This document shows, in pieces, positions 42,824 to 51,730 of a stretch of DNA of 64,000 nt. Below the pieces are notes generated by a model. The model saw only the letters and a program-made list of their open reading frames with translations, ran no database searches and was not told the DNA's origin. How positions within the stretch are numbered: position 1 is the stretch's first letter; every line of letters begins with the position of its first letter. Made by a program: the position numbers and the translations under genes. The DNA is from JANWWM01 sp046292465 (GTDB lineage Bacteria > Bacteroidota > Chlorobiia > Chlorobiales > Thermochlorobacteraceae), in the NCBI GenBank assembly GCA_046292465.1, contig JBKBRB010000006.1, forward strand, positions 1 to 64,000, given 5' to 3'.

Positions 42824-43531
42824 TCACTTCATGTTGTGATAGACCGCCTGCACGTCATCATCTTCTTCCAACGCCTCGATGAGTTCGGTTACTTCTTTTT
42901 CTTGCTCTTCAGAGAGTTCGGTCGTCGTGGTCGGAATGTATTGCAAGGCAGAAAGTTGCACTTCGATTTTTTGCTCTTCCAAATGCTTTTGCATGGTGGC
43001 AAAGTCATTGAACGATGTGTAAATCAGCACCTCGCCTTCCTCGACCGAAAAATCTTCTGCACCGTAGTCAATCAGCTCGAGTTCTAGTTCTTCGAGATTT
43101 CTTCCTGCAGGATTGATTTTGAAAACGCCTTTACGCTCGAACATAAACGAGACCGAGCCATTTGCACCCAGCGAGCCGCCGTGACGGTTGAAGTGCATAC
43201 GCACATTAGCGACGGTTCGCGTGGGATTGTCGGTTGCCGCTTCAACAATCAATGCAATGCCGTGCGGCGCATAGCCTTCATAGACAAGCTCTTGAAAATC
43301 AGCCTCTTCTTTCGACGAGGCACGCTTGATGGCGTTCTCAACGCGGTCTTTGGGCATATTGACGCTCTTGGCGTTTTGAATCGCTCGTCGCAGGCGAGGA
43401 TTGTTTTCTGGGTCTGGTCCGCCAAGTTTGACCGCAATCGCAATTTCACGCCCGATTTTGGTAAACGCTTTGGACATTTTCGCCCAGCGCGCAAACATTT
43501 TTTCTTTTCGTTTCTCGAAAATGCGTCCCAT
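42824..43531 (-). CDS. YebC/PmpR family protein
   Basis: 235 residues with the family opening 'MGRIFEKRKEKMFARWAKMSKAFTKIGREIA' (in consecutive pieces), then 'NPRLRRAIQNAKSVNMPKDRVENAIKRA' and 'YEGYAPHGIALIVEAATDNPTRTVANVR'. Members act as DNA-binding regulators or, as shown for some YebC proteins, as translation factors relieving stalls at proline runs. Which applies here cannot be told. Its start overlaps the stop of the GT-C-like membrane protein gene by one base (TAATG). Confidence 0.93.
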   Translation of the reverse strand: MGRIFEKRKEKMFARWAKMSKAFTKIGREIAIAVKLGGPDPENNPRLRRAIQNAKSVNMPKDRVENAIKRASSKEEADFQELVYEGYAPHGIALIVEAATDNPTRTVANVRMHFNRHGGSLGANGSVSFMFERKGVFKINPAGRNLEELELELIDYGAEDFSVEEGEVLIYTSFNDFATMQKHLEEQKIEVQLSALQYIPTTTTELSEEQEKEVTELIEALEEDDDVQAVYHNMK

Positions 43532-44754
43532 TAGTTTGAACCGGTTTTAAGTTTTGGAAATTTTAGAAACCCCCTCTTCAACGCGTGGTCAAGTTGCATT
43601 GCACCGTAGATAACCGCCATAGCAAAACTACCTGTCAGATATGGGATATACGGCACAGCTAACATTCCCGGAAGTGCGTTAAATGCCATTCCCGAGAGCA
43701 ATGCAATTTCCAACTGCCAATTCAGCCCGTAGCGCAACGCACAAAAAAGCCCAATGTTCATAAAAAGCAAAAGGTAAAACCCAATTACGCCTGCTTTTGC
43801 TGATAGCGTCCGAATCACAAAGAGTGGATTTTTCTTTATCAGCGAAAGCGTTTCATCTCTCAAAATTCGCTCGTATTCATCACCGAGCAAAAAAACCGTC
43901 GGTGAAATTTCTTTTGCTTTCTTGAACCCGATTTCATCTTGATAGCGAATGCCATAGTCGTTATCCAAAAATCCAAATCCAATATAAACATTGTGCCAAA
44001 ACGGATGCGCTTGCGGCGGCACAACATAATTGGGTTGAAGTTTAGCAAGATACGCATCACGTTCAGCATAGCGCGTTTTGAAAAACACTTGCACCGCTAA
44101 CATTCCAACTGCAATGACCACAAGGCTCAACAGTTTTTCGCGCATCGTCCAACGCTTTTCCAAGAAAAAGAGCACCCCGAACACGAGTACGATTGCGGTC
44201 GCCGAATGGGCACGAATCAAATGCGCAAGCATTAACATGATTCCAAACATGAGGAACATCGCCCAATGTATTGCTCGCGGTTTTGAATCGGATTTTGAAA
44301 AGCGTATCAGATACGGAACAATTAGCATCGCGAGCGACGGCGACAGCGCGTAAATATCGCCCGATAAATACACCGTAACCAAGAGTATCGCAAACATCAC
44401 CGCGTAGAAGACTTTCGCGACTTTCGTTTCAAGCATCTTCATCATTCCAATAAATCCAATCGCAAAAGAAGGAATGAGAATGAGAAAGAAAAACAAATCC
44501 CACGCCGACGCCGCCGAGAGATGAAAGAGTGCGGCAAGTTTTGAAGCAAGGTAATACATGCCGACATCGTCCGTGTAGCCTGCCGTTGGAATCAGGCTAT
44601 CGCCACGCACGGAAACCAGCGGTATGCCCGTGCGTTCAAATCCCGCAACGGCTTCCGAGAGTTCTTGGTAGCGAATCGGCATTAACTTCGTGAAAGGAAG
44701 CGGCGCAACTTGGCTTGAACCCGCTGCTAATGCAAGCAGTGTTGAATCGTTCAT
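43531..44754 (-). CDS. Polytopic GT-C-like membrane protein
   Basis: 407 residues with about nine to ten membrane helices. The first loop carries 'GYTDDVGMYYLASKLAALF', an acidic pair followed by an aromatic cluster as in GT-C glycosyltransferases that use lipid-linked sugars. Another soluble loop is at about 215-300. Family assignment is tentative. It lies 3 bases after the methyltransferase stop and overlaps yebC by one base. Neighbouring GT2 and polyprenol-kinase genes support a role in a lipid-linked glycan pathway. Confidence 0.6.
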   Translation of the reverse strand: MNDSTLLALAAGSSQVAPLPFTKLMPIRYQELSEAVAGFERTGIPLVSVRGDSLIPTAGYTDDVGMYYLASKLAALFHLSAASAWDLFFFLILIPSFAIGFIGMMKMLETKVAKVFYAVMFAILLVTVYLSGDIYALSPSLAMLIVPYLIRFSKSDSKPRAIHWAMFLMFGIMLMLAHLIRAHSATAIVLVFGVLFFLEKRWTMREKLLSLVVIAVGMLAVQVFFKTRYAERDAYLAKLQPNYVVPPQAHPFWHNVYIGFGFLDNDYGIRYQDEIGFKKAKEISPTVFLLGDEYERILRDETLSLIKKNPLFVIRTLSAKAGVIGFYLLLFMNIGLFCALRYGLNWQLEIALLSGMAFNALPGMLAVPYIPYLTGSFAMAVIYGAMQLDHALKRGFLKFPKLKTGSN

Positions 44755-44757
44755 CGG

Positions 44758-45486
44758 TTAAGACTTCTTGGCTTCTGCAACAGCGAGCAGTGAAACGCCG
44801 AAAGGTAAACTGACATTTGGCAATAGAGTCCGCTCGCTTTCAAACACTCGATAGAGCATCTCATTGACGAACTTGCTTTGTGGCTTGGCATCGGACGCAT
44901 TGCGCCGCCCCGTCAAGTTTCCAATCACTCTTACAAGCGCAATCATCGGGAAAAGCAATGTGTTGAAATATGAAATGTATCGCACGGTGTAGCCTGCCTT
45001 CTGGAGCAGTTCAGTTAAGGTGCCTTTTGTGTATCGGCGTTTGTGGTGGTGAATTTCGTCATGCGCGCTCCAAAGAAATTCAAATGCTGGCACGGTAATC
45101 ATCACGATGCCGTTTTGGCTTAAATACGGCTTTGCGACGGAAAGCACGGCGAGGTCGTCTTCAATGTGCTCGATGACGTCCAAAAACAAGATGAGTTGAA
45201 ATTTTTTTCCGTTGAAGGTTTCTTCGCCGAGCAAGCCTTGTTTAACGAAAGTTAAGCCGCGCTCGTGGCAATAATTGACAGCAACTTCGGCGTGGTCTAA
45301 ACCGTGTGCGTCATAGTCGTGCTGTAATTTTTCGAGGATAAATCCTGTGCCGCACCCAACATCTAACACAGATACACCTTTTGGCACAAACGATTTGATA
45401 ACTTGTAAAAGAATTTCTCGCCTCGCTTGAAACCACCAATGCTCGGTTTCACTTTTGCGCATTTCATCGTAGAGAACTTTCTCCAT
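44758..45486 (-). CDS. Class I SAM-dependent methyltransferase
   Basis: 242 residues. SAM-binding motif I 'VSVLDVGCGTGFILEKL' (about 38-54), an acidic 'HGLDHAEVAV', then 'LILFLDVIEHIEDDLAVL' typical of class I enzymes of the UbiG/Methyltransf_11-like group, and 'MITVPAFEFLWSAHDEIHHHKRRYTK', often seen in methyltransferases next to GT2 genes. Substrate unknown. Its start lies inside the end of the GT2 gene (23-base overlap), a sign of coupled expression. Confidence 0.85.
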   Translation of the reverse strand: MEKVLYDEMRKSETEHWWFQARREILLQVIKSFVPKGVSVLDVGCGTGFILEKLQHDYDAHGLDHAEVAVNYCHERGLTFVKQGLLGEETFNGKKFQLILFLDVIEHIEDDLAVLSVAKPYLSQNGIVMITVPAFEFLWSAHDEIHHHKRRYTKGTLTELLQKAGYTVRYISYFNTLLFPMIALVRVIGNLTGRRNASDAKPQSKFVNEMLYRVFESERTLLPNVSLPFGVSLLAVAEAKKS

Positions 45487-46240
45487 ATTTGACGTTCAGG
45501 TTTCTGTTTTTAGACGCTTGTTTGAACGATGCATATACTTGCCGCCTAATTCGAAACAGGCTCCACAGCATTTCCAGCGAATCTCGAATGGGAGAGACAC
45601 GCGAGTGCGGTGAGTTAATCCAAGTTACCCCGACTTCTTCAACCGAATATCCCAACACTTTTGCCCACAAGAGCACCTCGACGTCAAACCCAAAGCGCAC
45701 AGTATTTAATCGTTTGAAAATTTCTTTTGCTGCCTCGCGCCGAAAAGCTTTGAATCCACATTGCGTGTCGGAAATGCCGTTAATAACAAGCAGGCGAACA
45801 AGCAGATTAAACATTTTGCCCATCGATTCGCGATAAAAAGGTTGTCGCTCGAGGATATTGGAGTCTTTCGTTGCTCGTGAGCCGATAGCAATATCTTTTC
45901 CTTGTTGAAGTGGTAAGAGTACTTTTGAAATTTCCGACAAAGGCGTCGAAAGGTCGGCATCCATAAAAAGAATGACATCGCCTGATGCACGTTCCACGCC
46001 TGTTTTGACAGCCGCACCTTTGCCGCTGTTTTGTGTGAGCTCAACCAGCATGAGCCGATGCATGCCGCTGGGCTTAACGAAAAACTCAACCACGTCGCTG
46101 GTTCTATCGGAACTGCCGTCATTAACCACAATCACTTCCGTTTGCTCAAAGTGATTGGGCAGAAATGCTTGAAGTTCGTGAAGCGATGCCCCGATTCGTT
46201 TTTCTTCGTTATATGCAGGAATCACGATTGAAAGAAGCAT
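45464..46240 (-). CDS. Family 2 glycosyltransferase (polyprenyl-phosphate sugar synthase-like)
   Basis: 258 residues. GT-A fold: 'LLSIVIPAYNEEKRIGASL', 'VIVVNDGSSDRTSDVV', 'GKGAAVKTGVERASGDVILFMDADLSTPLSEI' with the DxD-type metal site, then 'SDTQCGFKAFRREAAKEIF' and 'FGFDVEVLLWAKVLGYSVEEVGVTW'. This wording is closest to dolichyl/undecaprenyl-phosphate glucose or mannose synthases, which load a sugar on a polyprenyl phosphate. The adjoining polyprenol-kinase-like gene fits such a route. No membrane helices are seen. Confidence 0.88.
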   Translation of the reverse strand: MLLSIVIPAYNEEKRIGASLHELQAFLPNHFEQTEVIVVNDGSSDRTSDVVEFFVKPSGMHRLMLVELTQNSGKGAAVKTGVERASGDVILFMDADLSTPLSEISKVLLPLQQGKDIAIGSRATKDSNILERQPFYRESMGKMFNLLVRLLVINGISDTQCGFKAFRREAAKEIFKRLNTVRFGFDVEVLLWAKVLGYSVEEVGVTWINSPHSRVSPIRDSLEMLWSLFRIRRQVYASFKQASKNRNLNVKYGESSLR

Positions 46241-46261
46241 CGTTTCAGAGGCGAAGTGAGT

Positions 46262-46969
46262 TTAGTTGAGTAAGGCAAGTTCGTGTGGAATGAAGAGCAT
46301 GTAGCAAATCAGCCCCGCGGTTGCGCCCACGAGCGGAATGGAGAGGTTATCGTCGATAGTCCAATTTCCCAACTTAATCGGATAGAGTTCAGCAACCGTT
46401 GTGGAAATCGCTATCGCAAGCCCAACCGCCGCATTGAGTTTCGGCGTTACCAGCACAACGAGCAAGGCGAAAAGAAAAAATGCAATGCTTCCCTCGAGCG
46501 TTTTCGCCCCGATTTTGATTCGTCCAATTTTTCTTCCAACCAACGCCGCCGCTGTATCCGCAAGAATCAGAATTGCGAAAGCGGCGATCGCTATCATTTT
46601 CGGGAAAAGCCACACCACGAGCACGGCGGCGAGCGTTACATATGTGGCACCGTTGAAATTGCGCTGCGAGGCGTCCAATTCATGAGCACGAAGCATCGCG
46701 CCGAAGTGTTTGTAGTATAAATCCGCAATTGGCTTGACGAACATTTTGAGAAGGTCAACGAAAAAAAATCCAAGAAACATCGGCACCAGTAGCATCAAAG
46801 CAAGTTCTTTCGTGATGTGAAAGTAAATGATTGGAATCATGATTGATGCAAGATGAATGCCTTTTCGTGCCAGTTCATTCTTGTAATCAATTTGCTCATG
46901 GGTTTCGCTGCGTCCTGCTTTCGGCGCAGTTCTGGCAGAGAGAGCAACATCTCGTTGGTAATTTTTCAT
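46262..46969 (-). CDS. Diacylglycerol/polyprenol kinase family (dolichol/phytol kinase-like)
   Basis: 235 residues with about seven membrane helices. Family landmarks: 'NELARKGIHLASIMIPI' at the start, 'NFNGATYVTLAAVLVVW', 'ILILADTAAALVGRKIGRIKIG' with the 'DTAAALVG' site, and 'KTLEGSIAFFL', as in CTP-dependent dolichol kinase (SEC59), phytol kinase (VTE5) and prokaryotic relatives. The likely reaction is CTP-dependent phosphorylation of a polyprenol, phytol or diacylglycerol. In this phototroph either glycan carrier recycling (GT2 next door) or phytol salvage for chlorophyll tails is possible. It is the first gene of the seven-gene minus run. Confidence 0.85.
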   Translation of the reverse strand: MKNYQRDVALSARTAPKAGRSETHEQIDYKNELARKGIHLASIMIPIIYFHITKELALMLLVPMFLGFFFVDLLKMFVKPIADLYYKHFGAMLRAHELDASQRNFNGATYVTLAAVLVVWLFPKMIAIAAFAILILADTAAALVGRKIGRIKIGAKTLEGSIAFFLFALLVVLVTPKLNAAVGLAIAISTTVAELYPIKLGNWTIDDNLSIPLVGATAGLICYMLFIPHELALLN

Positions 46970-47261
46970 TCTTTCAGTGATTTACAATCAGAGTCAACTG
47001 TTTAAGTTACAAACGCGAGCGCGATTGCAAAATTTCCCTGCAAAATTTTTTGACTGCTCCCGTCGGACTTAGGCAAATACACTTTGGAATTTAGACCACG
47101 TCCAAACAAGCAGTTTAGACTTGACGAAACTTTTTTTTTTGCTATGTTGCGCCCGTCAAATTTGCTACGCTTGCTCTTTGACTCTCTTTTCGCACGCTGA
47201 GAAATCGTCTGATTTCCACCCCGTTGCGTTCAGTTACCTTTAATTGGCTTTTCCTTCTTCT
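46970..47261. other. Divergent intergenic region with likely promoters
   Basis: 292 bases between the minus-strand kinase and plus-strand thiolase, both reading outward, so it must hold two promoters. A possible plus-strand pair TTGACG (near 47121) and TATGTT (near 47142) has a 15-base spacer, which is short. A poly-T run of nine lies between them. No ORF is called. Confidence 0.4.
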
Positions 47262-48437
47262 ATGTCTGAAGTCTACATTGTCAGTGCTGTTCGCACTCCG
47301 ATTGGAAGTTTTCAAGGTTCGCTTGCCTCGCGCCCAACCGTTGAATTAGGTGCGGCTGTGGTCAGAGCCGCCGTCGCACGTGCAGGAATTTCTCCGACCG
47401 ATGTTGAAGAATGCACGATGGGTAATGTGCTTGCGGCAGGCGAAGGACAAGCACCTGCGCGTCAAGCCGCGATTTTCGGCGGTTTGCCCGTCTCGACCGA
47501 ATGTTTGACGATTAATAAAATGTGCGGTTCAGGCATGAAAGCCGTCATGCTTGCGGCGCAATCGATCATGCTTGGCGACGCACATGTGGCTGTTGCAGGC
47601 GGCATGGAATCGATGAGCAATGCGCCCTATCTGCTTCCGAAGGCGCGAACAGGTTATCGCTATGGCAACGGTGAAATCATTGACTCAATGCAGTATGACG
47701 GACTCTTTGATGTCTATAATCGATACTTGATGGGCAATGCGGCTGAACTCTGCGCTCGTGAGTGCAACATTTCCCGACAAGCGCAAGATGAATTTGCTAT
47801 TTCAAGTTATGAGCGAGCGATTAAGGCACAGAAAGAAGGATTGTTCAAAGATGAAATCGTCAGCGTGGTTTGGAATGAGCGTGGCAAAGAAGTTTCTGTT
47901 TCAGAAGATGATGAGCCCAAAAACTTCCGTCCCGATAAAATTCCGACCTTGAAGCCTGCTTTTGAAGAAGGCGGCACAGTAACGGCAGCAAATGCATCCA
48001 AAATCAATGATGGTGCGGCGGCTCTTTTAGTCATGTCGTCTGAAGCCGTTAAGCAAAAAGGCGTTAAGCCGATTGCAAAAATTGTTTCGATGGCAACGGC
48101 GGCAAAAAAACCTGAATACTTCACCACAGCTCCGATTGATGCGATACCAAAAGCACTCAAAAAAGCCAATCTCTCGCTGAACGACATTGACCTTTTTGAA
48201 GTCAATGAAGCCTTTGCCGTTGTAACCTTAGCGGCGGAAAAATCGCTTGGCATTCCGCACGAGAAAATGAATGTCAATGGCGGCGCTGTTGCGCTCGGAC
48301 ACCCAATCGGCGCAAGTGGCGCACGAATTTTAGTAACGCTCCTACACGCCCTTAAACAACGCAATTTGAAGCGCGGACTTGCGGCAATTTGTCTGGGCGG
48401 CGGCGAGGCGGTTTCTATGATTGTTGAACTTGTTTGA
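47262..48437 (+). CDS. Acetyl-CoA C-acetyltransferase (thiolase)
   Basis: 391 residues from the ATG at 47262 (MSEVYIVSAVRTPIGSFQGSL); the frame runs back to a TTG at 47244. Thiolase condenses two acetyl-CoA or cleaves 3-ketoacyl-CoA. Seen: 'LTINKMCGSGMKAVMLAA' with the nucleophilic cysteine near residue 87, 'AGGMESMSNAPYLL', 'NVNGGAVALGHPIGASGARI' with the catalytic histidine, and 'GLAAICLGGGEAVSMI' with the second catalytic cysteine. Length is normal for AtoB/PhaA-type biosynthetic thiolases. The ferredoxin gene follows 82 bases later. Confidence 0.95.
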   Translation: MSEVYIVSAVRTPIGSFQGSLASRPTVELGAAVVRAAVARAGISPTDVEECTMGNVLAAGEGQAPARQAAIFGGLPVSTECLTINKMCGSGMKAVMLAAQSIMLGDAHVAVAGGMESMSNAPYLLPKARTGYRYGNGEIIDSMQYDGLFDVYNRYLMGNAAELCARECNISRQAQDEFAISSYERAIKAQKEGLFKDEIVSVVWNERGKEVSVSEDDEPKNFRPDKIPTLKPAFEEGGTVTAANASKINDGAAALLVMSSEAVKQKGVKPIAKIVSMATAAKKPEYFTTAPIDAIPKALKKANLSLNDIDLFEVNEAFAVVTLAAEKSLGIPHEKMNVNGGAVALGHPIGASGARILVTLLHALKQRNLKRGLAAICLGGGEAVSMIVELV

Positions 48438-48519
48438 GAAACGTTTAGCCTTAGAAAATTTTTGTAGTCCCAAACACTTTTTTAATCACTCTTAACCTTA
48501 AACTCTTTGGAGGAATACA

Positions 48520-48822
48520 ATGGCGTTAATGATCACTGAGGAGTGCATCAATTGCTCCGCTTGCGAACCGGAATGTCCGAACACCGCTATCTACGAAGGC
48601 GGCAAACAATGGACGCTTTTCGGCGAAACATATGACCCGCTTGCAGAAAGCATTTATTATATCGTTCCCGATAAATGCACCGAGTGCGTCGGTTTCCATG
48701 AAGAGCCGCAATGCGCTGCCGTCTGTCCGGTCGATTGCTGCGTCTCCGACCCGAACTTTCCAGAAACGAAGGAAGAGCTCTTGGCAAAGAAAGAAGCGCT
48801 CGAAGCGGACAAGAAGCGATAA
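48520..48822 (+). CDS. Chlorobial-type 2[4Fe-4S] ferredoxin
   Basis: 100 residues. First cluster 'CINCSACEPECPN' (CX2CX2CX3C); second cluster 'CTECVGFHEEPQCAAVCPV' (CX2CX8CX3C), the long spacer being typical of ferredoxins of green sulfur bacteria and some others. A charged tail of ~25 residues follows. In Chlorobiota such ferredoxins accept electrons from the type I reaction centre and serve the reductive carboxylases. A very good Shine-Dalgarno (GGAGG at 48509-48513) and a strong terminator fit high expression. It is the second sign, after the bch genes, of a phototroph. Confidence 0.93.
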   Translation: MALMITEECINCSACEPECPNTAIYEGGKQWTLFGETYDPLAESIYYIVPDKCTECVGFHEEPQCAAVCPVDCCVSDPNFPETKEELLAKKEALEADKKR

Positions 48823-48838
48823 TTATTTACATCTCTTC

Positions 48839-48870
48839 AAAGGCGATTCAGCAATGAGTCGCCTTTTTTG
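48839..48870 (+). terminator. Rho-independent terminator after the ferredoxin gene
   Basis: 12-bp stem AAAGGCGATTCA (48839-48850) and TGAGTCGCCTTT (48855-48866) with one G-T wobble, GCAA tetraloop, and a T-run. Confidence 0.88.
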
Positions 48871-48956
48871 TTTTCGTTCTCGCTTTCAGCGTATGATTGC
48901 AAAAGCACACGTCGCAATTGTAACTTCCCGCCTAATGCTTCAACGAACAACCGTGC

Positions 48957-49820
48957 ATGGAACTGGCTATCATTTTCTTTCTTCAAGTCTGCCGAATCGC
49001 CGTGCCGTATTTGCTTACATCGCTGGGCGCGACTTATTCAGAGCGAAGCGGCGTCATTAACCTTGCCCTCGAGGGCTTAATGCTCATTGGCGCGTTTGGC
49101 GCAACGATAGGACAGTTCTACACTGGCTCGGCACTCGTGGGCGTGGGCGTTGCGGTCGTGCTCGGACTTTTATTTGCCGCGCTTCACGCGCTTGTAACCG
49201 TTACCTTCAAAGCCAATCAAATTGTTTCAGGCATTGCGCTGAACATTTTAGCCGTTGGGATGACGAAGTTTTTTCTGCGCGTTCTGTTCGGGAGTGCGTC
49301 CAATTCAGAGCGAATCGCAGGCATTGACGCACCCTCTGTCTTGATTGACCCGATTTTTCTTTTCGCGCTTATCGCGATTCCCCTTTCGCATCTCATTTTT
49401 TTCAAGACGCCCTTTGGCTTGCGTTTGCGAGCCGTTGGAGAAAACGCTGAAGCCGCCGCCACGCTTGGCATTTCCGTTTCGACCATGCGCTACCAAGCCG
49501 TGCTGATTTCGGGCGTTTTAGCGGCGATTGCAGGCGCGTTCCTTGCCTTTCAGCAACACAGTTTCACGGACGGCATGATTGCAGGTAGAGGCTACATTTC
49601 CCTTGCGGCGATGATTATCGGCAAGTGGCTTCCCTTGGGCGCAGCAACGGCAAGCGTGCTTTTCGCCTCCGCCGAAGCCTTACAACTGAACCTACAAAGC
49701 GACGCGATTCCTACGCAACTTGTGCAATCGCTTCCTTACCTCGTTACGCTCTTGGTGCTGGTGGGCTTTATTGGCAAATCCGTTCCGCCACGCGAAATCG
49801 GCAAGCCGTTTGAGAAGTGA
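48957..49820 (+). CDS. ABC transporter permease, nucleoside/sugar type (BPD_transp_2)
   Basis: 287 residues with about eight to nine membrane helices. The opening 'RIAVPYLLTSLGATYSERSGVINLALEGLMLIGAFGAT', in consecutive pieces, and 'GLRLRAVGENAEAAATLGISV' followed by 'AGAFLAFQQHSF' are typical of the second permease of BmpA-dependent nucleoside importers (NupQ/YufQ-like). Complete systems also need an ATPase, another permease and a lipoprotein binding protein; none is next to this gene. It follows the ferredoxin terminator and converges on the EAL gene with four bases between stops. Confidence 0.88.
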   Translation: MELAIIFFLQVCRIAVPYLLTSLGATYSERSGVINLALEGLMLIGAFGATIGQFYTGSALVGVGVAVVLGLLFAALHALVTVTFKANQIVSGIALNILAVGMTKFFLRVLFGSASNSERIAGIDAPSVLIDPIFLFALIAIPLSHLIFFKTPFGLRLRAVGENAEAAATLGISVSTMRYQAVLISGVLAAIAGAFLAFQQHSFTDGMIAGRGYISLAAMIIGKWLPLGAATASVLFASAEALQLNLQSDAIPTQLVQSLPYLVTLLVLVGFIGKSVPPREIGKPFEK

Positions 49821-49824
49821 AATT

Positions 49825-51633
49825 TTATGACGGAAGTTGATTGACGGTTGAGGCACAAATTCCGCCTTGTGTCCCCTTCGCGCTTTTTTTCATTTCGGCA
49901 AGAATTGTACTGATTTCATCCATCGTGAGCGGATTGCGATGTTTTGGAATCTCAAGCATTGATGCGCTGACGGTGAGAAGTGGAAACTGTTTGCTTTTTC
50001 CTTCACGGTCTTTGGACTCGATGTAGCCGCGTGTGCGGTCGGTTTCGTCGTAGTAAGGCTTAACGCCTTCGGTAAATTCTTGAATTGCCATAGCCGTGAG
50101 TTCGTAGGCTTCCTCGAAGCGAAGATTTTTGAAACCGACGAAGAAGTCGTCGCCGCCGATGTGTCCGATGAAGCAGTTTTCGCGCGACAATCGCTTTTGA
50201 AGAATTTCACCAAAGAGCAAAATCACACGGTCGCCATTGCGGAAGCCGTAGCGGTCGTTGTAAGGTTTGAAGTTATCGAAGTCGTAATAAACGAGCGTGT
50301 AGTCGGATTCAACATCGACGAGGGCTTCCGACACGTAGCCGTAAATGAGCGTATTGCCCGGCAGTTTGGTGAGCGGATTTTGGTCGCGCGCCGCCATGAG
50401 GTTCTTTTCGTTCAAGACGCGCAAGAGGGCTTTCGCGCTTAGAAATCCGATATATTCCATCTGCGCCGTAACGATGATGCCTTCGACCGTTTCATCGACG
50501 GAAAAAATCTCTAACATCTTCTCCGCCTTCGTGTTGATGTCAACAATCGGACATTTGACGATAAAATCGCGAAGCGTTTTTCCAAACGATTTATTCTTCA
50601 AGAGCTGACGCCCATACAGTGAGTAGGTGTAGGCTTTCAAATCTTTTTCGCGCACAATGCCGACCGGCTCGTTGTTTTCGGTCGTAACGGGAAAGAAACT
50701 GTAATTATCAAACTCCAAAAACTTGTTGAAGACTTCTTCCATCGTCGCCGTAATCGGAATTTGCGGGATATACTCGGATTGATTGTAAATGATTTCTTGG
50801 TCTTGCGAGACTTTGCGGCGGTCTTTTCGGACGAGCATTTCCACCACTTCGTATTTGGTTTTCATCTCGCGTATATCCGTCGTGGCTTTTTGAATGTAAT
50901 GCCCTTGAATGAGGTCGCACCCTAAATCGCGGCAGATGTAAAATTCTTGTTCGGTCTCGATGCCTTCGGCGATGACGGTAATGCCCAAAAGGTGCGCCAT
51001 GTTGATAATGCTAGCGACGAAGAAGCGTTTTTTAGAATCGTTCGAGATGTTGGAGATGAAGAATCGGTCTATCTTGATAAAATCTGCGCTGGCGTAATAC
51101 ATCAGTTGAAAGCCTGAAAAGCCCGTGCCGAAGTCGTCGATGGCGATTTTATAGTTTTGGCTTTTGGTCAGATGCAGAATTTGCATGACGGCGTCGCTTC
51201 CGCTGAGGCGGTGCATTTCGGAAATCTCGAAGCAAATCGCGCTGGCAGGCATTTTATATCGGGCGAGAATTTTCGCGGTATTGCCTTGTTGATAATCGGA
51301 CATCTCGAGCACGCGATTATCGACATTGAGAAAGAGTTTGATACGCTCTTGAAATCCTGAACGACAAAATTTCTCAATGGCTTTTTCGCGCAAGAGCAGT
51401 TCGACTTGGTAGAGCGCGCCTTCTTTATAGGCAGTTTCAAAAAACTCCCAAATCGTCTCGAAGCCTGCCGCTTGGTAATTTCGGAGCAAGGCTTCGAAGC
51501 CGAAGGTTGCGCCAGTATGGATATTGACAATCGGCTCAAAGGCGTGGTCAATGATGCCGAAAATAATCGTCCGCCATTTTTCAGCGATGGCTTTGGGGTC
51601 GAGTGCCGTTCTTTCTGTTACAATATCGGGCAT
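49825..51633 (-). CDS. Cyclic di-GMP protein with EAL, CBS pair and degenerate GGDEF
   Basis: 602 residues from the ATG at 51633; a TTG start 15 codons earlier is possible. The order is EAL phosphodiesterase (about 25-270), CBS pair (about 285-420), GGDEF-like (about 430-580). The EAL part looks active: 'FGFEALLR', 'FEISEMH', 'IAIDDFGTGFSG', 'FIKIDRFFI', 'AEGIETEQE', 'IQGHYIQ'. The cyclase part has 'HIGGDDFFVG' instead of GG(D/E)EF near residues 493-497, so synthesis is doubtful though GTP binding is possible. CBS pairs often sense adenosine nucleotides. It likely breaks down cyclic di-GMP under nucleotide control. The adjacent GGEEF cyclase at 54354 would be the opposing activity. Confidence 0.9.
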   Translation of the reverse strand: MPDIVTERTALDPKAIAEKWRTIIFGIIDHAFEPIVNIHTGATFGFEALLRNYQAAGFETIWEFFETAYKEGALYQVELLLREKAIEKFCRSGFQERIKLFLNVDNRVLEMSDYQQGNTAKILARYKMPASAICFEISEMHRLSGSDAVMQILHLTKSQNYKIAIDDFGTGFSGFQLMYYASADFIKIDRFFISNISNDSKKRFFVASIINMAHLLGITVIAEGIETEQEFYICRDLGCDLIQGHYIQKATTDIREMKTKYEVVEMLVRKDRRKVSQDQEIIYNQSEYIPQIPITATMEEVFNKFLEFDNYSFFPVTTENNEPVGIVREKDLKAYTYSLYGRQLLKNKSFGKTLRDFIVKCPIVDINTKAEKMLEIFSVDETVEGIIVTAQMEYIGFLSAKALLRVLNEKNLMAARDQNPLTKLPGNTLIYGYVSEALVDVESDYTLVYYDFDNFKPYNDRYGFRNGDRVILLFGEILQKRLSRENCFIGHIGGDDFFVGFKNLRFEEAYELTAMAIQEFTEGVKPYYDETDRTRGYIESKDREGKSKQFPLLTVSASMLEIPKHRNPLTMDEISTILAEMKKSAKGTQGGICASTVNQLPS

Positions 51634-51730
51634 GGCGATACTCAATGTTTTTTGGTTGATGCGGGTATTTACCTTCAATGTTGCAGAAATACGGTTTCGT
51701 TCCGATGTTTGGCGTTAAAAACATCACCTT

